Part shown: positions 45,326 through 56,502 of the stretch, in pieces | How positions within the stretch are numbered: position 1 is the first letter of the stretch | Layout of the letters: the number at the start of each line of letters is the position of its first letter | NCBI RefSeq assembly: GCF_002019635.1 | Contig: NZ_KV917371.1 | Location: 1,594,001 to 1,658,000, forward strand | Source: Metabacillus halosaccharovorans | GTDB taxonomy: Bacteria; Bacillota; Bacilli; Bacillales; Bacillaceae | Length of the DNA stretch: 64,000 nt | Reading direction: 5' to 3' | The notes under the pieces: model-generated | Database searches by the model: none | Told to the model about the DNA's origin: nothing | The model's input: the letters and a program-made list of their open reading frames with translations, nothing else | Program-made: the position numbers and the translations under genes

Positions 45326-48300
45326 ATGCCTTTTGTTCATCTCCAAGTTAAAAGTGCGTACAGTTTACTTACAAGTGCAGCAAGATTAGATAGACTTGTA
45401 GGCAAAGCGAAAGAACTTCAATTCAAAGCGATGGCATTAACTGACTTTCAAGTAATGTATGGCGCCATTGCCTTTTATAAATTATGTCAACAACATGGCA
45501 TAAAGCCAATTATGGGCTTATCCATTAACGTAATCGATAACGATAGTCAAATTCCTCTTGTTCTCTTGGCTGAGAATAATGATGGTTATCAAAATTTAAT
45601 CAAGATTAGCAGTGCTCTACAAACAAAGTCGCCAGAAGGACTTCCTAAGCGCTGGTTAAAAAGCTATAGCCGGGGATTAATTGCCATCCTGCCCGGACGA
45701 AATGTGGTGAACCTCGATGATGCTATCCATAAAGTAGAAGAATATCAGTCGATTTTTGGACAGCAGTCATTTTACTTAGGTTTTCAATTAATATCTAAGA
45801 ACGAGGATGATGGACCTGAGCATTTGGTCAAGTTAAGTAATCAAACAAACAGTCCTCTTGTTGCTATCAATGACGTTTGTTACATCGAAAAAGAAGACTA
45901 TTTAGCACATAAGTGTTTACAGGCAATAAAAAATGGAGACAAGCTTTCTGATGAAAAAATTGACCTTAAGGAGCCTAAGGAACACTATTTAAAATCAGCT
46001 AATGATATGGTCTCACTATTTGAGGACTATCCTGACGCTCTGGAAAATACATTAAAGATTGCTGAAAGATGTTGTGTGAATTTGGATTTAGGTGTTTCTC
46101 ATTTACCAACCTTTCCAACTCCTGAAAATCAAAGTGCAGATGTTTATTTGGAGGAGCTGTGCTATGAGGGTTTAGCATCTCGCTTTAACAATAAGGATTC
46201 TATATCTATATATGAGCAACGGTTAAAGTATGAGTTGAGTGTGATTAAAAGGATGAATTTTAGTGATTACTTCTTAATTGTATGGGATTTTATGAAGTAT
46301 GCTCACGAAAATAAGATCCTGACTGGCCCGGGGCGTGGGTCAGCTGCCGGATCGCTTGTATCATATGTCTTAAAAATTACAGATGTGGATCCTATTCAAC
46401 ACAGATTGCTCTTTGAGAGGTTTTTAAATCCTGAACGTATCTCAATGCCTGATATTGATATTGACTTCCCTGACACAAGACGTGATGAAGTTATTGCATA
46501 TGTTGCTAAAAAATATGGAAAGCTTCATGTTGCTCAAATTATCACTTTTGGCACACTGGCAGCTAAGGCTGCAATTCGGGATGTAGGCCGAGTGATGGGA
46601 GCTTCTCCGAAAGAGACAGACGTCCTCTCCAAGCTTATTCCCTCACGTCCTGGAATATCGTTGAATGACGCATATAAAGAATCGGAAACTCTCCAAAAAG
46701 CGATAACAGAAAGCGATTTATACAAGCAAATCTTCAAAACAGCTTTGAAAATTGAAGGACTTCCACGTCACACGTCAACACATGCGGCAGGCGTTGTCCT
46801 AAGTGATCAGCCGCTTACAAATATTGTTCCAATTCAGGAAGGACAGCAAGATGTATATTTAACTCAATTTTCAATGGATTATTTAGAGGATCTGGGCCTC
46901 TTAAAGATGGATTTTCTTGGTTTAAGAAACTTGTCTTTAATCGAAAATGTCATAACACTGATTCAACGTGGAGAAGGAAAAGGTGTAGACCTATCAGACT
47001 TGCCTTTTCAGGATGAAAAAACGTTCCGGCTCTTAACAAAAGGGGATACGACAGGTGTATTCCAGCTTGAATCCGATGGTATGAGAAGTGTTTTAAAACG
47101 CTTGGGACCAACAACTTTGGAGGATATTGTCGCGGTAAATGCTTTGTATAGACCGGGCCCAATGGAAAATATCCCGCTTTATATAGAGCGAAAACATCAT
47201 AAAAGTGACATTACATACCAGCATCCTGCACTAAAACCGATTTTGCAGAATACGTATGGTGTAATCGTTTATCAAGAACAAATTATGGAGATAGCATCCA
47301 CTATGGCAGGCTTTTCATTAGGAGAAGCAGATTTATTAAGGAGAGCAGTAGGAAAGAAAAAGAAAGAAATACTTGATAAAGAACGCGAGCATTTTGTTAA
47401 AGGGTGTCAATTAAATGGATATAACCTTCAAGTGGCCAATTCTATCTATGATCTGATTGTGAAATTTGCTAATTATGGATTTAATAGGAGCCACGCTGTT
47501 GCATATAGTATGATTGCTTACCAGCTTGCTTTTTTAAAAGCTCATTTTCCTTTATACTTTTGGACCGCATTATTAACAAGTGTGAATGGAAATGAAGATA
47601 AGGTTGCTCAATATGTTCGGGAAGCGAAGCAAATAGGAATTTCAATCTTACCTCCTTCCATTAATAAAAGTGCATTTCCGTTTCTTGTTGAAAGGAAGTC
47701 CATTCGTTTTAGTTTATCAGGAATTAAGAATGTTGGGGTTGCTGCTGTTAAGGAAATTTTTCATGCAAGAAAACAAAAACCGTTTGAAGACCTATTTGAT
47801 TTTTGTATTAGAGTCTCTATGAAAGTTATTACTAGACGAACAATGGAGCAACTTATATTTGCAGGTGCAATGGATGAATTTGGGGTGGATAGAGCCACAT
47901 TACTAGCAAGTTTAGATGTTGCGATTGAGCATGCTGAACTTATGACACCTTCAGATGATCAACATTTTGATTTGTTTTTAGGTGATGAGTTTAACCTAAA
48001 GCCCAAATACATTGAGGTAGAGCCATTTAAAGCAGAAGAAAAACTAAGATATGAAAAAGAATCTTTAGGATTTTATTTTTCTAGTCATCCTGTTGAGGTT
48101 TTTCGTAAAAAGTTAATTGATATAGGAGCAACTACTATTGATCAATTACCCTCAAAAATAGATCGTAAAGTTTCGATAGGCGGGATGATTGGGGCAGTAA
48201 GAACCATCCGTACAAAAAAAGGGGAGGTTATGGCTTTTTTAAGTCTAGGCGATGAAACGGGCGAAATTGATGCCGTCTTATTTCCGCAAACCTATACTAA

Positions 48301-48673
48301 ATTTAGTGAAAAAACAAAGGATGGATTAGTGTTTTTGTTTGGAGGTAAGGTAGAGAAAAGGCAGGATAAGATACAATTTATTATTCAACAAATTTTAGAT
48401 ACAAATGATTTGCCTGAGCTGCCACAACAGGAAAAGCTATTCATAAAAATAGAAAAACAGAGTGCTGAACAAAATAAGCTTATTCAGGTAAAAGAGATGC
48501 TCAAAAGTTTCCATGGCAAAACACCTGTTTTCCTTCATTATGAAAATGAGAAACGAACCATACAATTGCCTGAGGAGTTCTTTATTCATGCATCGGACAC
48601 CAGTCTAGATGAATTAATGAAACTGTTGGGTAAAGAAAATGTGGTGTTAATGAAAGGGAAAGGTGATAGATAA
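45326..48673 (+). CDS. dnaE: DNA polymerase III subunit alpha, DnaE type
   Basis: Error-prone replicative polymerase of Firmicutes that extends primers before hand-off to PolC. 1115 residues, the B. subtilis length. N-terminal PHP domain (FVHLQVKSAYSLLTSAARLDR on), the C-family polymerase core with GPGRGSAAGSLVSY and PDIDIDFPD (catalytic aspartates), then helix-hairpin-helix and OB domains near the end (VSIGGMIGAVRTIRTKKGEVMAF in parts). GGGGG site. Divergent from ytrHI. Confidence 0.97.
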   Translation: MPFVHLQVKSAYSLLTSAARLDRLVGKAKELQFKAMALTDFQVMYGAIAFYKLCQQHGIKPIMGLSINVIDNDSQIPLVLLAENNDGYQNLIKISSALQTKSPEGLPKRWLKSYSRGLIAILPGRNVVNLDDAIHKVEEYQSIFGQQSFYLGFQLISKNEDDGPEHLVKLSNQTNSPLVAINDVCYIEKEDYLAHKCLQAIKNGDKLSDEKIDLKEPKEHYLKSANDMVSLFEDYPDALENTLKIAERCCVNLDLGVSHLPTFPTPENQSADVYLEELCYEGLASRFNNKDSISIYEQRLKYELSVIKRMNFSDYFLIVWDFMKYAHENKILTGPGRGSAAGSLVSYVLKITDVDPIQHRLLFERFLNPERISMPDIDIDFPDTRRDEVIAYVAKKYGKLHVAQIITFGTLAAKAAIRDVGRVMGASPKETDVLSKLIPSRPGISLNDAYKESETLQKAITESDLYKQIFKTALKIEGLPRHTSTHAAGVVLSDQPLTNIVPIQEGQQDVYLTQFSMDYLEDLGLLKMDFLGLRNLSLIENVITLIQRGEGKGVDLSDLPFQDEKTFRLLTKGDTTGVFQLESDGMRSVLKRLGPTTLEDIVAVNALYRPGPMENIPLYIERKHHKSDITYQHPALKPILQNTYGVIVYQEQIMEIASTMAGFSLGEADLLRRAVGKKKKEILDKEREHFVKGCQLNGYNLQVANSIYDLIVKFANYGFNRSHAVAYSMIAYQLAFLKAHFPLYFWTALLTSVNGNEDKVAQYVREAKQIGISILPPSINKSAFPFLVERKSIRFSLSGIKNVGVAAVKEIFHARKQKPFEDLFDFCIRVSMKVITRRTMEQLIFAGAMDEFGVDRATLLASLDVAIEHAELMTPSDDQHFDLFLGDEFNLKPKYIEVEPFKAEEKLRYEKESLGFYFSSHPVEVFRKKLIDIGATTIDQLPSKIDRKVSIGGMIGAVRTIRTKKGEVMAFLSLGDETGEIDAVLFPQTYTKFSEKTKDGLVFLFGGKVEKRQDKIQFIIQQILDTNDLPELPQQEKLFIKIEKQSAEQNKLIQVKEMLKSFHGKTPVFLHYENEKRTIQLPEEFFIHASDTSLDELMKLLGKENVVLMKGKGDR

Positions 48674-48712
48674 AATATGCCTATGACATTGTATCTAATC
48701 ATGTAACGACAC

Positions 48713-48740
48713 TTTACAAAGTAGTGATTTATGTTATTAT
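48713..48740 (+). promoter_or_regulatory. Promoter of ytsJ
   Basis: TTTACA (48713-48718), 16 bases, TATTAT (48735-48740); the start point would be near 48747. Confidence 0.6.
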
Positions 48741-48757
48741 TTAATAATGATTAAAGG

Positions 48758-48770
48758 GTGGTCAGACCAC
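48758..48770. promoter_or_regulatory. FadR/GntR-type operator upstream of ytsJ
   Basis: GTGGTC-A-GACCAC, a perfect 13-base dyad whose core TGGTCAGACCA fits the T-N-G-T-(N)-A-C-N-A pattern of FadR-subfamily GntR operators. It lies about 12-24 bases after the predicted ytsJ start point, a repressor position. The regulator is probably the GntR protein at 50187-50828. Confidence 0.65.
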
Positions 48771-48954
48771 TTGAGAAATTAGAAAGAATGCTATTTGAAC
48801 ATAACAATTTTTATGTTAGTAACCATTATTTATGAATAAATGTGATCTGAAAAAATATAAGAAAAACTGCTATTCTAAAACGTTTTTATTTTTCTGAGAT
48901 TGATTCAACAAATGTTAGGATATCTTAATGACTTTCACAGGGGAGTGTTCAATT

Positions 48955-50184
48955 ATGTCATTGCGGGAAGAAGCCTTACATATTCATCGAGTTCATAGAG
49001 GAAAGTTGGAGTCAAAATCAAAGATACCAGTTAAGAATGCCCATGATTTAAGTCTGGCTTACTCACCTGGAGTAGCAGAACCGTGTAAAGATATCTATGA
49101 TGATAAGAACAAAGTATACGAGTACACAATGAAAGGGAACATGGTAGCTGTTGTATCTGATGGGACTGCAGTGTTAGGGTTGGGGAATATTGGACCTGAA
49201 GCCGCATTGCCAGTAATGGAAGGAAAGGCTGTATTATTTAAAAGCTTTGCAGGTGTCGATGCTTTTCCAATTTGTTTGAACACAACTGATATTGAGCAAA
49301 TTGTCAATACTGTTAAACTCCTTGAACCAACATTCGGCGGAGTAAATTTAGAAGATATAGCAGCGCCAAACTGTTTTGTCATTGAAGAAAGGCTAAAAAA
49401 AGAAACAAATATACCAATTTTCCATGATGATCAGCACGGTACCGCGATTGTAACCGTAGCAGGACTTGTCAATGCTTTGAAGTTAGTAGGGAAAAGCATG
49501 TCAAATATTCGTGTAGTAGCAAACGGTGCGGGAGCTGCGGGTATTGCCATCATTAAGCTTTTATACAGATACGGTGTCAGAGATATTATCATGTGTGATA
49601 CAAAAGGAGCTATCTACGAAAATCGACTGCATGGAATGAATAGTGTGAAGTCAGAAGTAGCTAAGTATACCAACCGGGATCAAAAAGAAGGATCACTTGC
49701 TGATGTTATAAAAGGAGCAGATGTATTCATTGGGGTTTCTGTCCAAGGAGCATTGACAAAAGAAATGGTTCAATCGATGAATGAAAATCCCATTATTTTT
49801 GCAATGGCAAATCCAGTCCCTGAAATTATGCCCCAGGAGGCAAAAGAAGCTGGGGCAAAGGTCATTGGTACAGGTCGCTCTGATTTTCCTAATCAGGTGA
49901 ATAATGTTCTTGCATTTCCAGGAATCTTTAGAGGTGCTCTCGATGTCAGAGCAACACATATCAATGAACAAATGAAAATTGCAGCGGTCGAGGCTATTGC
50001 ATCTCTTATATCAGAAAAGGATTTGAACTCTGATTATGTAATACCGGCACCTTTTGATCCAAGAGTGGCACCGGCTGTAGCATCGGCAGTTGCAAAAGCT
50101 GCAATGGAGACAGGTGTTGCAAGAATAAAGGTTGATCCTGAGGAAGTTGCTGAAAAAACAAGGCAGCTTGCCATTATTGAATAA
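48955..50184 (+). CDS. ytsJ: NAD(P)-dependent malic enzyme
   Basis: Decarboxylates malate to pyruvate; B. subtilis YtsJ is the main NADP-linked malic enzyme and balances NADPH. 409 residues from the ATG at 48955 after GGGAGTG (the frame is open to 48928). Motifs: LAYSPGVAEPC, DGTAVLGLGNIGP, FHDDQHGTA and the nucleotide-binding NGAGAAGIA. Followed immediately by a GntR gene. Here it is accompanied downstream by accDA, pfkA and pyk, the usual grouping. Confidence 0.95.
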   Translation: MSLREEALHIHRVHRGKLESKSKIPVKNAHDLSLAYSPGVAEPCKDIYDDKNKVYEYTMKGNMVAVVSDGTAVLGLGNIGPEAALPVMEGKAVLFKSFAGVDAFPICLNTTDIEQIVNTVKLLEPTFGGVNLEDIAAPNCFVIEERLKKETNIPIFHDDQHGTAIVTVAGLVNALKLVGKSMSNIRVVANGAGAAGIAIIKLLYRYGVRDIIMCDTKGAIYENRLHGMNSVKSEVAKYTNRDQKEGSLADVIKGADVFIGVSVQGALTKEMVQSMNENPIIFAMANPVPEIMPQEAKEAGAKVIGTGRSDFPNQVNNVLAFPGIFRGALDVRATHINEQMKIAAVEAIASLISEKDLNSDYVIPAPFDPRVAPAVASAVAKAAMETGVARIKVDPEEVAEKTRQLAIIE

Positions 50185-50186
50185 AA

Positions 50187-50828
50187 GTGAGTGATACGTC
50201 ATTGTCAACATCACAATCTAAGGTATATATTGAAATTCTTCGTTATATCCGGGCTTTTATTTCAGAAAAGCAGCTTTCTTATGGGGAAAAAATACCTTCC
50301 GAACGAGAGTTAGCTGAAAAATTAAAGGTTGGAAGATCCTCTGTTCGCGAAGCATTAAGAGCGCTTGAGTTACTTGGGATGATTGAAACGCGAAGAGGGG
50401 AAGGTACTTTTTTAAAAGATTTTAGGGAACATAATTTGATTGAAGTGCTCGGAACGTTTATATTAGAGGACTCAAAGGCAATAGATGATATTATTGAAAT
50501 GAATGATCTTCTTGAACGAAATGCCTTGCTATTAATTTTATCAATTGACGAGGAACAAACCCTGAAATTATTAGGGGGAAAACTTCATAATGGTATGATG
50601 AGCAGATATGAATTTATGAAGGAGCTAATGCTTCTAGCCGATAACCATCTTTTATATCGTATTTGGAATGTATTAAATGAGTATGTTTACTTTGTTCATA
50701 AAGGCAATGATGAAATTTATTATACAAAGAAAAATGGTGAAAAGCTAATAAGCGCTTTAATAGAAAAAGACCAGGTGGAAGTGTACAGAATATATGAATC
50801 GGTATCTCTTAAAGAAAATGTCGAATAA
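50187..50828 (+). CDS. GntR-family (FadR type) transcription regulator
   Basis: 213 residues: N-terminal winged helix-turn-helix (SERELAEKLKVGRSSVREALRALELLGMIETRRGEGTFL in consecutive parts) and an all-helical effector domain of the FadR/FCD kind, rather short. Starts two bases after the ytsJ stop; GTG 50187 or TTG 50202 are possible, the ribosome binding site AAGTGAG being weak, so translation may be coupled to ytsJ. A perfect GntR-type operator precedes ytsJ, suggesting it represses its own operon. Effector is probably a carboxylate, not proven. Confidence 0.85.
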   Translation: MSDTSLSTSQSKVYIEILRYIRAFISEKQLSYGEKIPSERELAEKLKVGRSSVREALRALELLGMIETRRGEGTFLKDFREHNLIEVLGTFILEDSKAIDDIIEMNDLLERNALLLILSIDEEQTLKLLGGKLHNGMMSRYEFMKELMLLADNHLLYRIWNVLNEYVYFVHKGNDEIYYTKKNGEKLISALIEKDQVEVYRIYESVSLKENVE

Positions 50829-50951
50829 TAACATACAAAATTCTACAACATCCTTGTCTTTCATTAGTTAAAGTTAGATTAATTGACAAACATCATATAG
50901 ACATAAGAAACGAAAAAAGAGTAGCAGCTTAAGTATAGGGGAGGTACCGTT

Positions 50952-51827
50952 TTGCTAAAAGATTTATTTACAAAGCCAAAACCAAAGAAAAAGAAATATG
51001 CCTCAATTCCTTCAGAGCAGGCCAAACAAGATGTTCCGGAAGGAATTGTAATAAAATGTCCAAGCTGTAAAAAAATTATGTACACAAAAGAATTAATGAA
51101 GAATGTAAAGGTGTGTATGAACTGTTCCTACCACCATCAAATGAACGCTAGAGAGCGTATTGCAAGCTTGTTAGATGAAAATAGCTTTATCGAATATGAT
51201 AAAGAAATGATTTCTGAGAATCCATTAAACTTTCCCGGTTATGAAGAAAAATTAGAGAAGGACCGCCAAAAAACGAAACAAAATGAAGCGGTTGTTACAG
51301 GAGAAGGAACGATCAACGGGTTCAGGACAAGTGTTGCCATAATGGATGCAAGCTTCAGAATGGGAAGCATGGGATCTGTTGTTGGAGAAAAAATAACCCG
51401 CGCAATAGAAACAGCTAATGAAAAGGGATTGCCTATCATTATTTTCACTGCTTCTGGTGGGGCAAGAATGCAAGAAGGTGTTTTAAGCTTAATGCAGATG
51501 GCGAAAACAAGTTCAGCACTTAAGCTCTTTAGTGATAATGGCGGGTTAATTATCTCGGTCATGACTCATCCAACCACAGGAGGAGTTTCAGCAAGTTTTG
51601 CCTCTCTTGGTGATTATAACTTTGCAGAGCCAGGGGCTCTTATAGGTTTTGCAGGTCGTAGAATTATTGAACAAACAATACGAGAAGAACTGCCGGAAGA
51701 CTTCCAAACTGCAGAGTTTCTCTTGAAGCATGGGCAATTAGATGCGGTTATTAATCGACAGGATTTAAAAGAGAAACTTGGTAATATCCTTGATATTCAT
51801 CAAGCGGGAGGTGAAATCACATGGTAG
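50952..51827 (+). CDS. accD: Acetyl-CoA carboxylase carboxyltransferase beta
   Basis: Beta subunit of the carboxyltransferase that makes malonyl-CoA for fatty-acid synthesis. 291 residues with the N-terminal zinc ribbon C36-x2-C39...C55-x2-C58, then the crotonase-like core with [14 protein letters not shown] start at 50952 after GGGGAGG. Overlaps accA by seven bases, ensuring equal synthesis of the two subunits. Confidence 0.96.
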   Translation: MLKDLFTKPKPKKKKYASIPSEQAKQDVPEGIVIKCPSCKKIMYTKELMKNVKVCMNCSYHHQMNARERIASLLDENSFIEYDKEMISENPLNFPGYEEKLEKDRQKTKQNEAVVTGEGTINGFRTSVAIMDASFRMGSMGSVVGEKITRAIETANEKGLPIIIFTASGGARMQEGVLSLMQMAKTSSALKLFSDNGGLIISVMTHPTTGGVSASFASLGDYNFAEPGALIGFAGRRIIEQTIREELPEDFQTAEFLLKHGQLDAVINRQDLKEKLGNILDIHQAGGEITW

Positions 51828-52798
51828 GTGAATTAGAATTTGAAAAACCGGTCATGGAGCTCAGAGGAAAAATTAAAGAGCTTAAGGAATTTACAGCCCA
51901 GTCTGATGTGGATTTATCTTCAGAAATTCAAAAGTTAGAAGACCGGTTGGAAAAGCTGGAAAATGAAATCTATTCAAATATAAAACCGTGGGACAGAGTT
52001 CAAATTGCCAGACATCCAAACCGTCCAACCACACTGGATTATATTGAACATATTTTCACAAATTTTATCGAATGTCATGGTGACCGCTTTTATGGTGATG
52101 ATGATGCGATTGTAAGTGGAATCGCTAAATTCAGAGGTGTTCCTGTTACCGTAATCGGACATCAACGTGGAAAAGATACAAAGGAAAATATTAAAAGAAA
52201 TTTTGGTATGCCACATCCTGAAGGATATCGTAAAGCGTTGAGATTAATGAAACAAGCAGATAAATTTAACCGTCCCATCATTTGCTTTATTGATACAAAG
52301 GGTGCTTATCCAGGTAAGGCTGCTGAGGAAAGAGGGCAAAGTGAAGCAATTGCTAAAAACTTATTTGAAATGGCTGGCCTCTCCGTACCTATTATTTGTG
52401 TCGTTATTGGAGAAGGAGGAAGCGGTGGGGCTTTAGCGCTAGGTGTTGGAAACTACATTCATATGTTAGAGAACTCTACTTATTCTGTGATCTCTCCTGA
52501 AGGAGCTGCTGCCCTATTATGGAAGGATGCCGGATTGGCGAAAAAAGCAGCGGAAACAATGAAGATTACTGCACCGGATTTAAAAGAATTAGGTGTGGTA
52601 GACGAGATTATCCCTGAAGTAAAGGGTGGAGCACATAAAGACGTAGGTCTCCAAGCAAAGAATATTGAAGAGGTTTTGGCAAAATCATTAAAACAACTTT
52701 CAACGATGAGTGATGAAGAACTAATTAAGCATCGTTATGAAAAATATAAAAGAATAGGTCAAGTATCGTTTGCAGACGATCTTCTTGGGGTAAAATAG
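51821..52798 (+). CDS. accA: Acetyl-CoA carboxylase carboxyltransferase alpha
   Basis: Partner of AccD in an alpha2beta2 carboxyltransferase. 325 residues with an N-terminal helical segment, [21 protein letters not shown] and the oxyanion-hole [13 protein letters not shown]. Preceded by GGAGG within the end of accD. A hairpin follows before pfkA. Confidence 0.96.
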   Translation: MVGELEFEKPVMELRGKIKELKEFTAQSDVDLSSEIQKLEDRLEKLENEIYSNIKPWDRVQIARHPNRPTTLDYIEHIFTNFIECHGDRFYGDDDAIVSGIAKFRGVPVTVIGHQRGKDTKENIKRNFGMPHPEGYRKALRLMKQADKFNRPIICFIDTKGAYPGKAAEERGQSEAIAKNLFEMAGLSVPIICVVIGEGGSGGALALGVGNYIHMLENSTYSVISPEGAAALLWKDAGLAKKAAETMKITAPDLKELGVVDEIIPEVKGGAHKDVGLQAKNIEEVLAKSLKQLSTMSDEELIKHRYEKYKRIGQVSFADDLLGVK

Positions 52799-52800
52799 AT

Positions 52801-52835
52801 AAACGTGTGGCCTTAACAGGTCCACGTTTTCTTTT
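52801..52835 (+). terminator. Terminator after accA
   Basis: AAACGTG...CACGTTTT followed by CTTTTC. Confidence 0.6.
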
Positions 52836-52964
52836 CGGCCTCTATTATTGATGCAATCATGACAAAGTTGGACAATAATTTTGCAAAATTACATAATTCA
52901 ATAAACACAAATGATAATTTATTGTATAATGAAAAAGGCTCATAAATAGGATATTCGACAAAAG

Positions 52965-52993
52965 TTGACCTTTTGTTGTATCTACAATATTTT
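52965..52993 (+). promoter_or_regulatory. Candidate promoter of pfkA-pyk
   Basis: TTGACC (52965-52970), 17 bases, TATTTT (52988-52993). Another TATAAT at 52925-52930 has no clear -35. Confidence 0.4.
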
Positions 52994-53035
52994 CATGTTA
53001 TTTTTGAAGTAATTCAAAATTTCTATTTAAAATAG

Positions 53036-54010
<975 letters not shown>

Positions 54011-54145
54011 AAACCTGGTGGTATCGTTTCCATAAATACATGTTTTTTAAATAAAAGATTATAGCCATACTAACAATGGATAAAGGAGTAGGCTGTGAAA
54101 GAGTGTCTATCTTCTTTATCCGCTAAATGGTAGGAGGAAAACAAT

Positions 54146-55906
54146 ATGCGTAAAACAAAGATTGTATGTACAATTGGTCCAGCTAGTGAAGCAATTGAAA
54201 AGTTATCTGAATTGATGGAAGCTGGTATGAATGTAGCCCGTCTAAACTTTTCTCATGGTGATTTTGATGAGCACGGTGCCAGAATTAAGAATATTAGAGA
54301 AGCGTCTGCGAAATTAAATAAAAATGTAGCCATTCTATTGGATACAAAGGGCCCTGAGATCCGCACAAATACAATGGAAAACGGTGCTATTGAACTGATT
54401 GCGGGAAATGAAATCATCGTTTCAATGGAAGAAGTTGTAGGAACAACAGAAAAATTTTCTGTAACGTATGAAGGACTAATTGATGACGTACATACTGGTT
54501 CAACTATTTTACTTGATGATGGACTTATTGAACTTGAAGTTCTTAGTTTAGATCATGCAAAAGGTGAAATTAAAACCTTAATCAAAAACAGTGGTACATT
54601 AAAGAATAAAAAAGGTGTTAACGTACCGGGTGTTAGTGTTAAACTACCGGGAATTACTGAAAAAGATGCAAGAGACATCGTGTTTGGAATTGAACAAGAT
54701 GTGGATTTTATCGCTGCTTCATTTGTTCGTCGCGCTTCAGATGTTCTTGAAATTCGTGAATTACTTGAAGAACATAATGCAGGTCATATTCAAATCATTC
54801 CTAAGATTGAGAATCAAGAAGGTGTTGACAACATCGACGAGATTTTAGAAGTTTCTGATGGATTAATGGTTGCTCGCGGAGATTTGGGTGTTGAAATTCC
54901 TGCTGAGGAAGTGCCATTAGTTCAAAAAGAGTTAATCCGTAAATGTAATGCGTTAGGAAAACCTGTTATTACAGCTACTCAAATGCTAGATAGTATGCAA
55001 CGTAACCCAAGACCAACACGTGCAGAAGCAAGTGATGTGGCAAACGCTATTTTTGATGGCACTGATGCAATCATGCTTTCTGGTGAAACTGCTGCCGGTT
55101 CTTATCCGGTGGAAGCGGTTAAAACAATGCATAACATTGCATCTAGAGCAGAACAGGCTTTAGATTACAAACAGATTCTTTCTAAACGAAGTGCTGAAGT
55201 AGGAACAACGATTACAGATGCAATTGGACAATCTACAGCTTATACAGCCTTAAATTTAGGTGTATCTGCTATTGTTACTCCAACTGAAAGTGGTCACACA
55301 GCGAGAATGATCTCTAAATATCGTCCAAAGGCACCAATTATTGCCGTGACAGTTTCTGATTCAATTTCTCGTAAGTTAGCATTAGTATGGGGAGTTTATC
55401 CAAGAAGTGGCAATCACTCAACTTCAACAGATGAAATGTTAGACTCCTCAATCTTACAAGCAATTAACAGTGGTTTAGTTACACACGGAGATTTAATTGT
55501 TATTACGGCTGGTGTTCCGGTTGGAGAGTCTGGAACGACAAACCTTATGAAAGTACATGTTATTGGTAATGTACTTGCAAAGGGTCAAGGAATTGGAAGA
55601 AAAACTTCTTTTGGTAAGGTAGTTGTAGCAAGTACAGCAAAAGATGCTAAAGAAAAAATGACAGACGGTGCAATTCTAGTAGCACAAAGTACTGACCGCG
55701 ATATGATGGAAGCACTTGAAAAGGCGTCTGCCCTAATTACTGAAGAAGGCGGATTAACAAGTCATGCTGCAGTAGTAGGTTTAAGCCTTGGGATTCCTGT
55801 TATTGTAGGAGTGGAAGATGCAACAAACATTTTACAAGATGGTCAGGATATAACGGTTGATGCTGTAAGAGGTGTCATCTACCAAGGGCATGCTAGTGTT
55901 CTTTAA
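54146..55906 (+). CDS. pyk: Pyruvate kinase with C-terminal PEP-utilizer domain
   Basis: Last step of glycolysis, ADP to ATP. 586 residues: (beta/alpha)8 barrel with [19 protein letters not shown] and the catalytic-lysine region; B and C domains; and the extra about 110-residue C-terminal domain homologous to PEP-synthase phosphohistidine domains ([21 protein letters not shown]), typical of Bacillus/Geobacillus. GAGGA site. The enzymatic opposite of the PEP-synthase/PPDK regulators found near yqfL. Confidence 0.97.
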   Translation: MRKTKIVCTIGPASEAIEKLSELMEAGMNVARLNFSHGDFDEHGARIKNIREASAKLNKNVAILLDTKGPEIRTNTMENGAIELIAGNEIIVSMEEVVGTTEKFSVTYEGLIDDVHTGSTILLDDGLIELEVLSLDHAKGEIKTLIKNSGTLKNKKGVNVPGVSVKLPGITEKDARDIVFGIEQDVDFIAASFVRRASDVLEIRELLEEHNAGHIQIIPKIENQEGVDNIDEILEVSDGLMVARGDLGVEIPAEEVPLVQKELIRKCNALGKPVITATQMLDSMQRNPRPTRAEASDVANAIFDGTDAIMLSGETAAGSYPVEAVKTMHNIASRAEQALDYKQILSKRSAEVGTTITDAIGQSTAYTALNLGVSAIVTPTESGHTARMISKYRPKAPIIAVTVSDSISRKLALVWGVYPRSGNHSTSTDEMLDSSILQAINSGLVTHGDLIVITAGVPVGESGTTNLMKVHVIGNVLAKGQGIGRKTSFGKVVVASTAKDAKEKMTDGAILVAQSTDRDMMEALEKASALITEEGGLTSHAAVVGLSLGIPVIVGVEDATNILQDGQDITVDAVRGVIYQGHASVL

Positions 55907-55931
55907 TAATAAGAGAAAATAGATAACATAT

Positions 55932-55966
55932 AAAAAAGAGAAGGGTTTATTCCTTCTCTTTTTTAC
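55932..55966 (+). terminator. Terminator after pyk
   Basis: AAAAGAGAAGG...CCTTCTCTTTTTT. Confidence 0.85.
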
Positions 55967-56026
55967 TATAAATGAATATGATTAAGTAAAGCTTTCTACA
56001 AAATTGATGTGTTATGAGGTGAAGGT

Positions 56027-56413
56027 GTGCGTTTACTAATGCTACTCATTATCGTTATTCCAGCTTTAGAGATTGGAGTCTTTATCCTTTCCGGCAGGAC
56101 GATCGGTACAATTCCAACAATTTTACTTATTATCTTGACAGGAGTCTTAGGTGCATGGCTGGCAAAGAAACAAGGACTGGAGACATTACGTAATGCTCAG
56201 CAGCAAATGCAGTTCGGTCAAATCCCCGGGGCTGCTCTCATAGATGGGATATGTATCCTTATAGGTGGATTATTACTATTAACCCCTGGATTTATTTCTG
56301 ATATAGTTGGTTTTTTATTATTAATTCCTACCACAAGGAACAAAATTAAACCTTTATTCCTATTTGTAATCAAAAAAATGATCGATAAAAATCATTTCAC
56401 AATTATAAGATGA
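56027..56413 (+). CDS. fxsA: FxsA-family membrane protein
   Basis: 128-residue membrane protein with FxsA-like hydrophobic helices (MLLIIVIPALEIGVFILSG; then TILLIILTGVLGAWLA) and a C-terminal hydrophobic pair. GTG start at 56027 after GAGGTGAAG. In E. coli FxsA lessens phage T7 exclusion by F; the Bacillus homologue (ytzA) has no known function. It follows pyk as in B. subtilis and is the last recognisable gene of that block before the junction. Confidence 0.88.
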   Translation: MRLLMLLIIVIPALEIGVFILSGRTIGTIPTILLIILTGVLGAWLAKKQGLETLRNAQQQMQFGQIPGAALIDGICILIGGLLLLTPGFISDIVGFLLLIPTTRNKIKPLFLFVIKKMIDKNHFTIIR

Positions 56414-56448
56414 CTTAATTGGTTTTATTAGACCAAATTAAACAAATA

Positions 56449-56502
56449 GGGACAGTTCCTTAAAAAAATTCAATTGGAACTGCCCGCCTCTTTTTATTTT
56501 TT
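56449..56502. terminator. Terminator between fxsA and ytvI
   Basis: GGGACAGTTCC...GGAACTGCCC arms, then T-rich CTCTTTTTATTTTTT; it runs into the ytvI stop. A second hairpin, TTAATTGGT/ACCAAATTAA, lies just before it (56415-56440). Confidence 0.65.
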
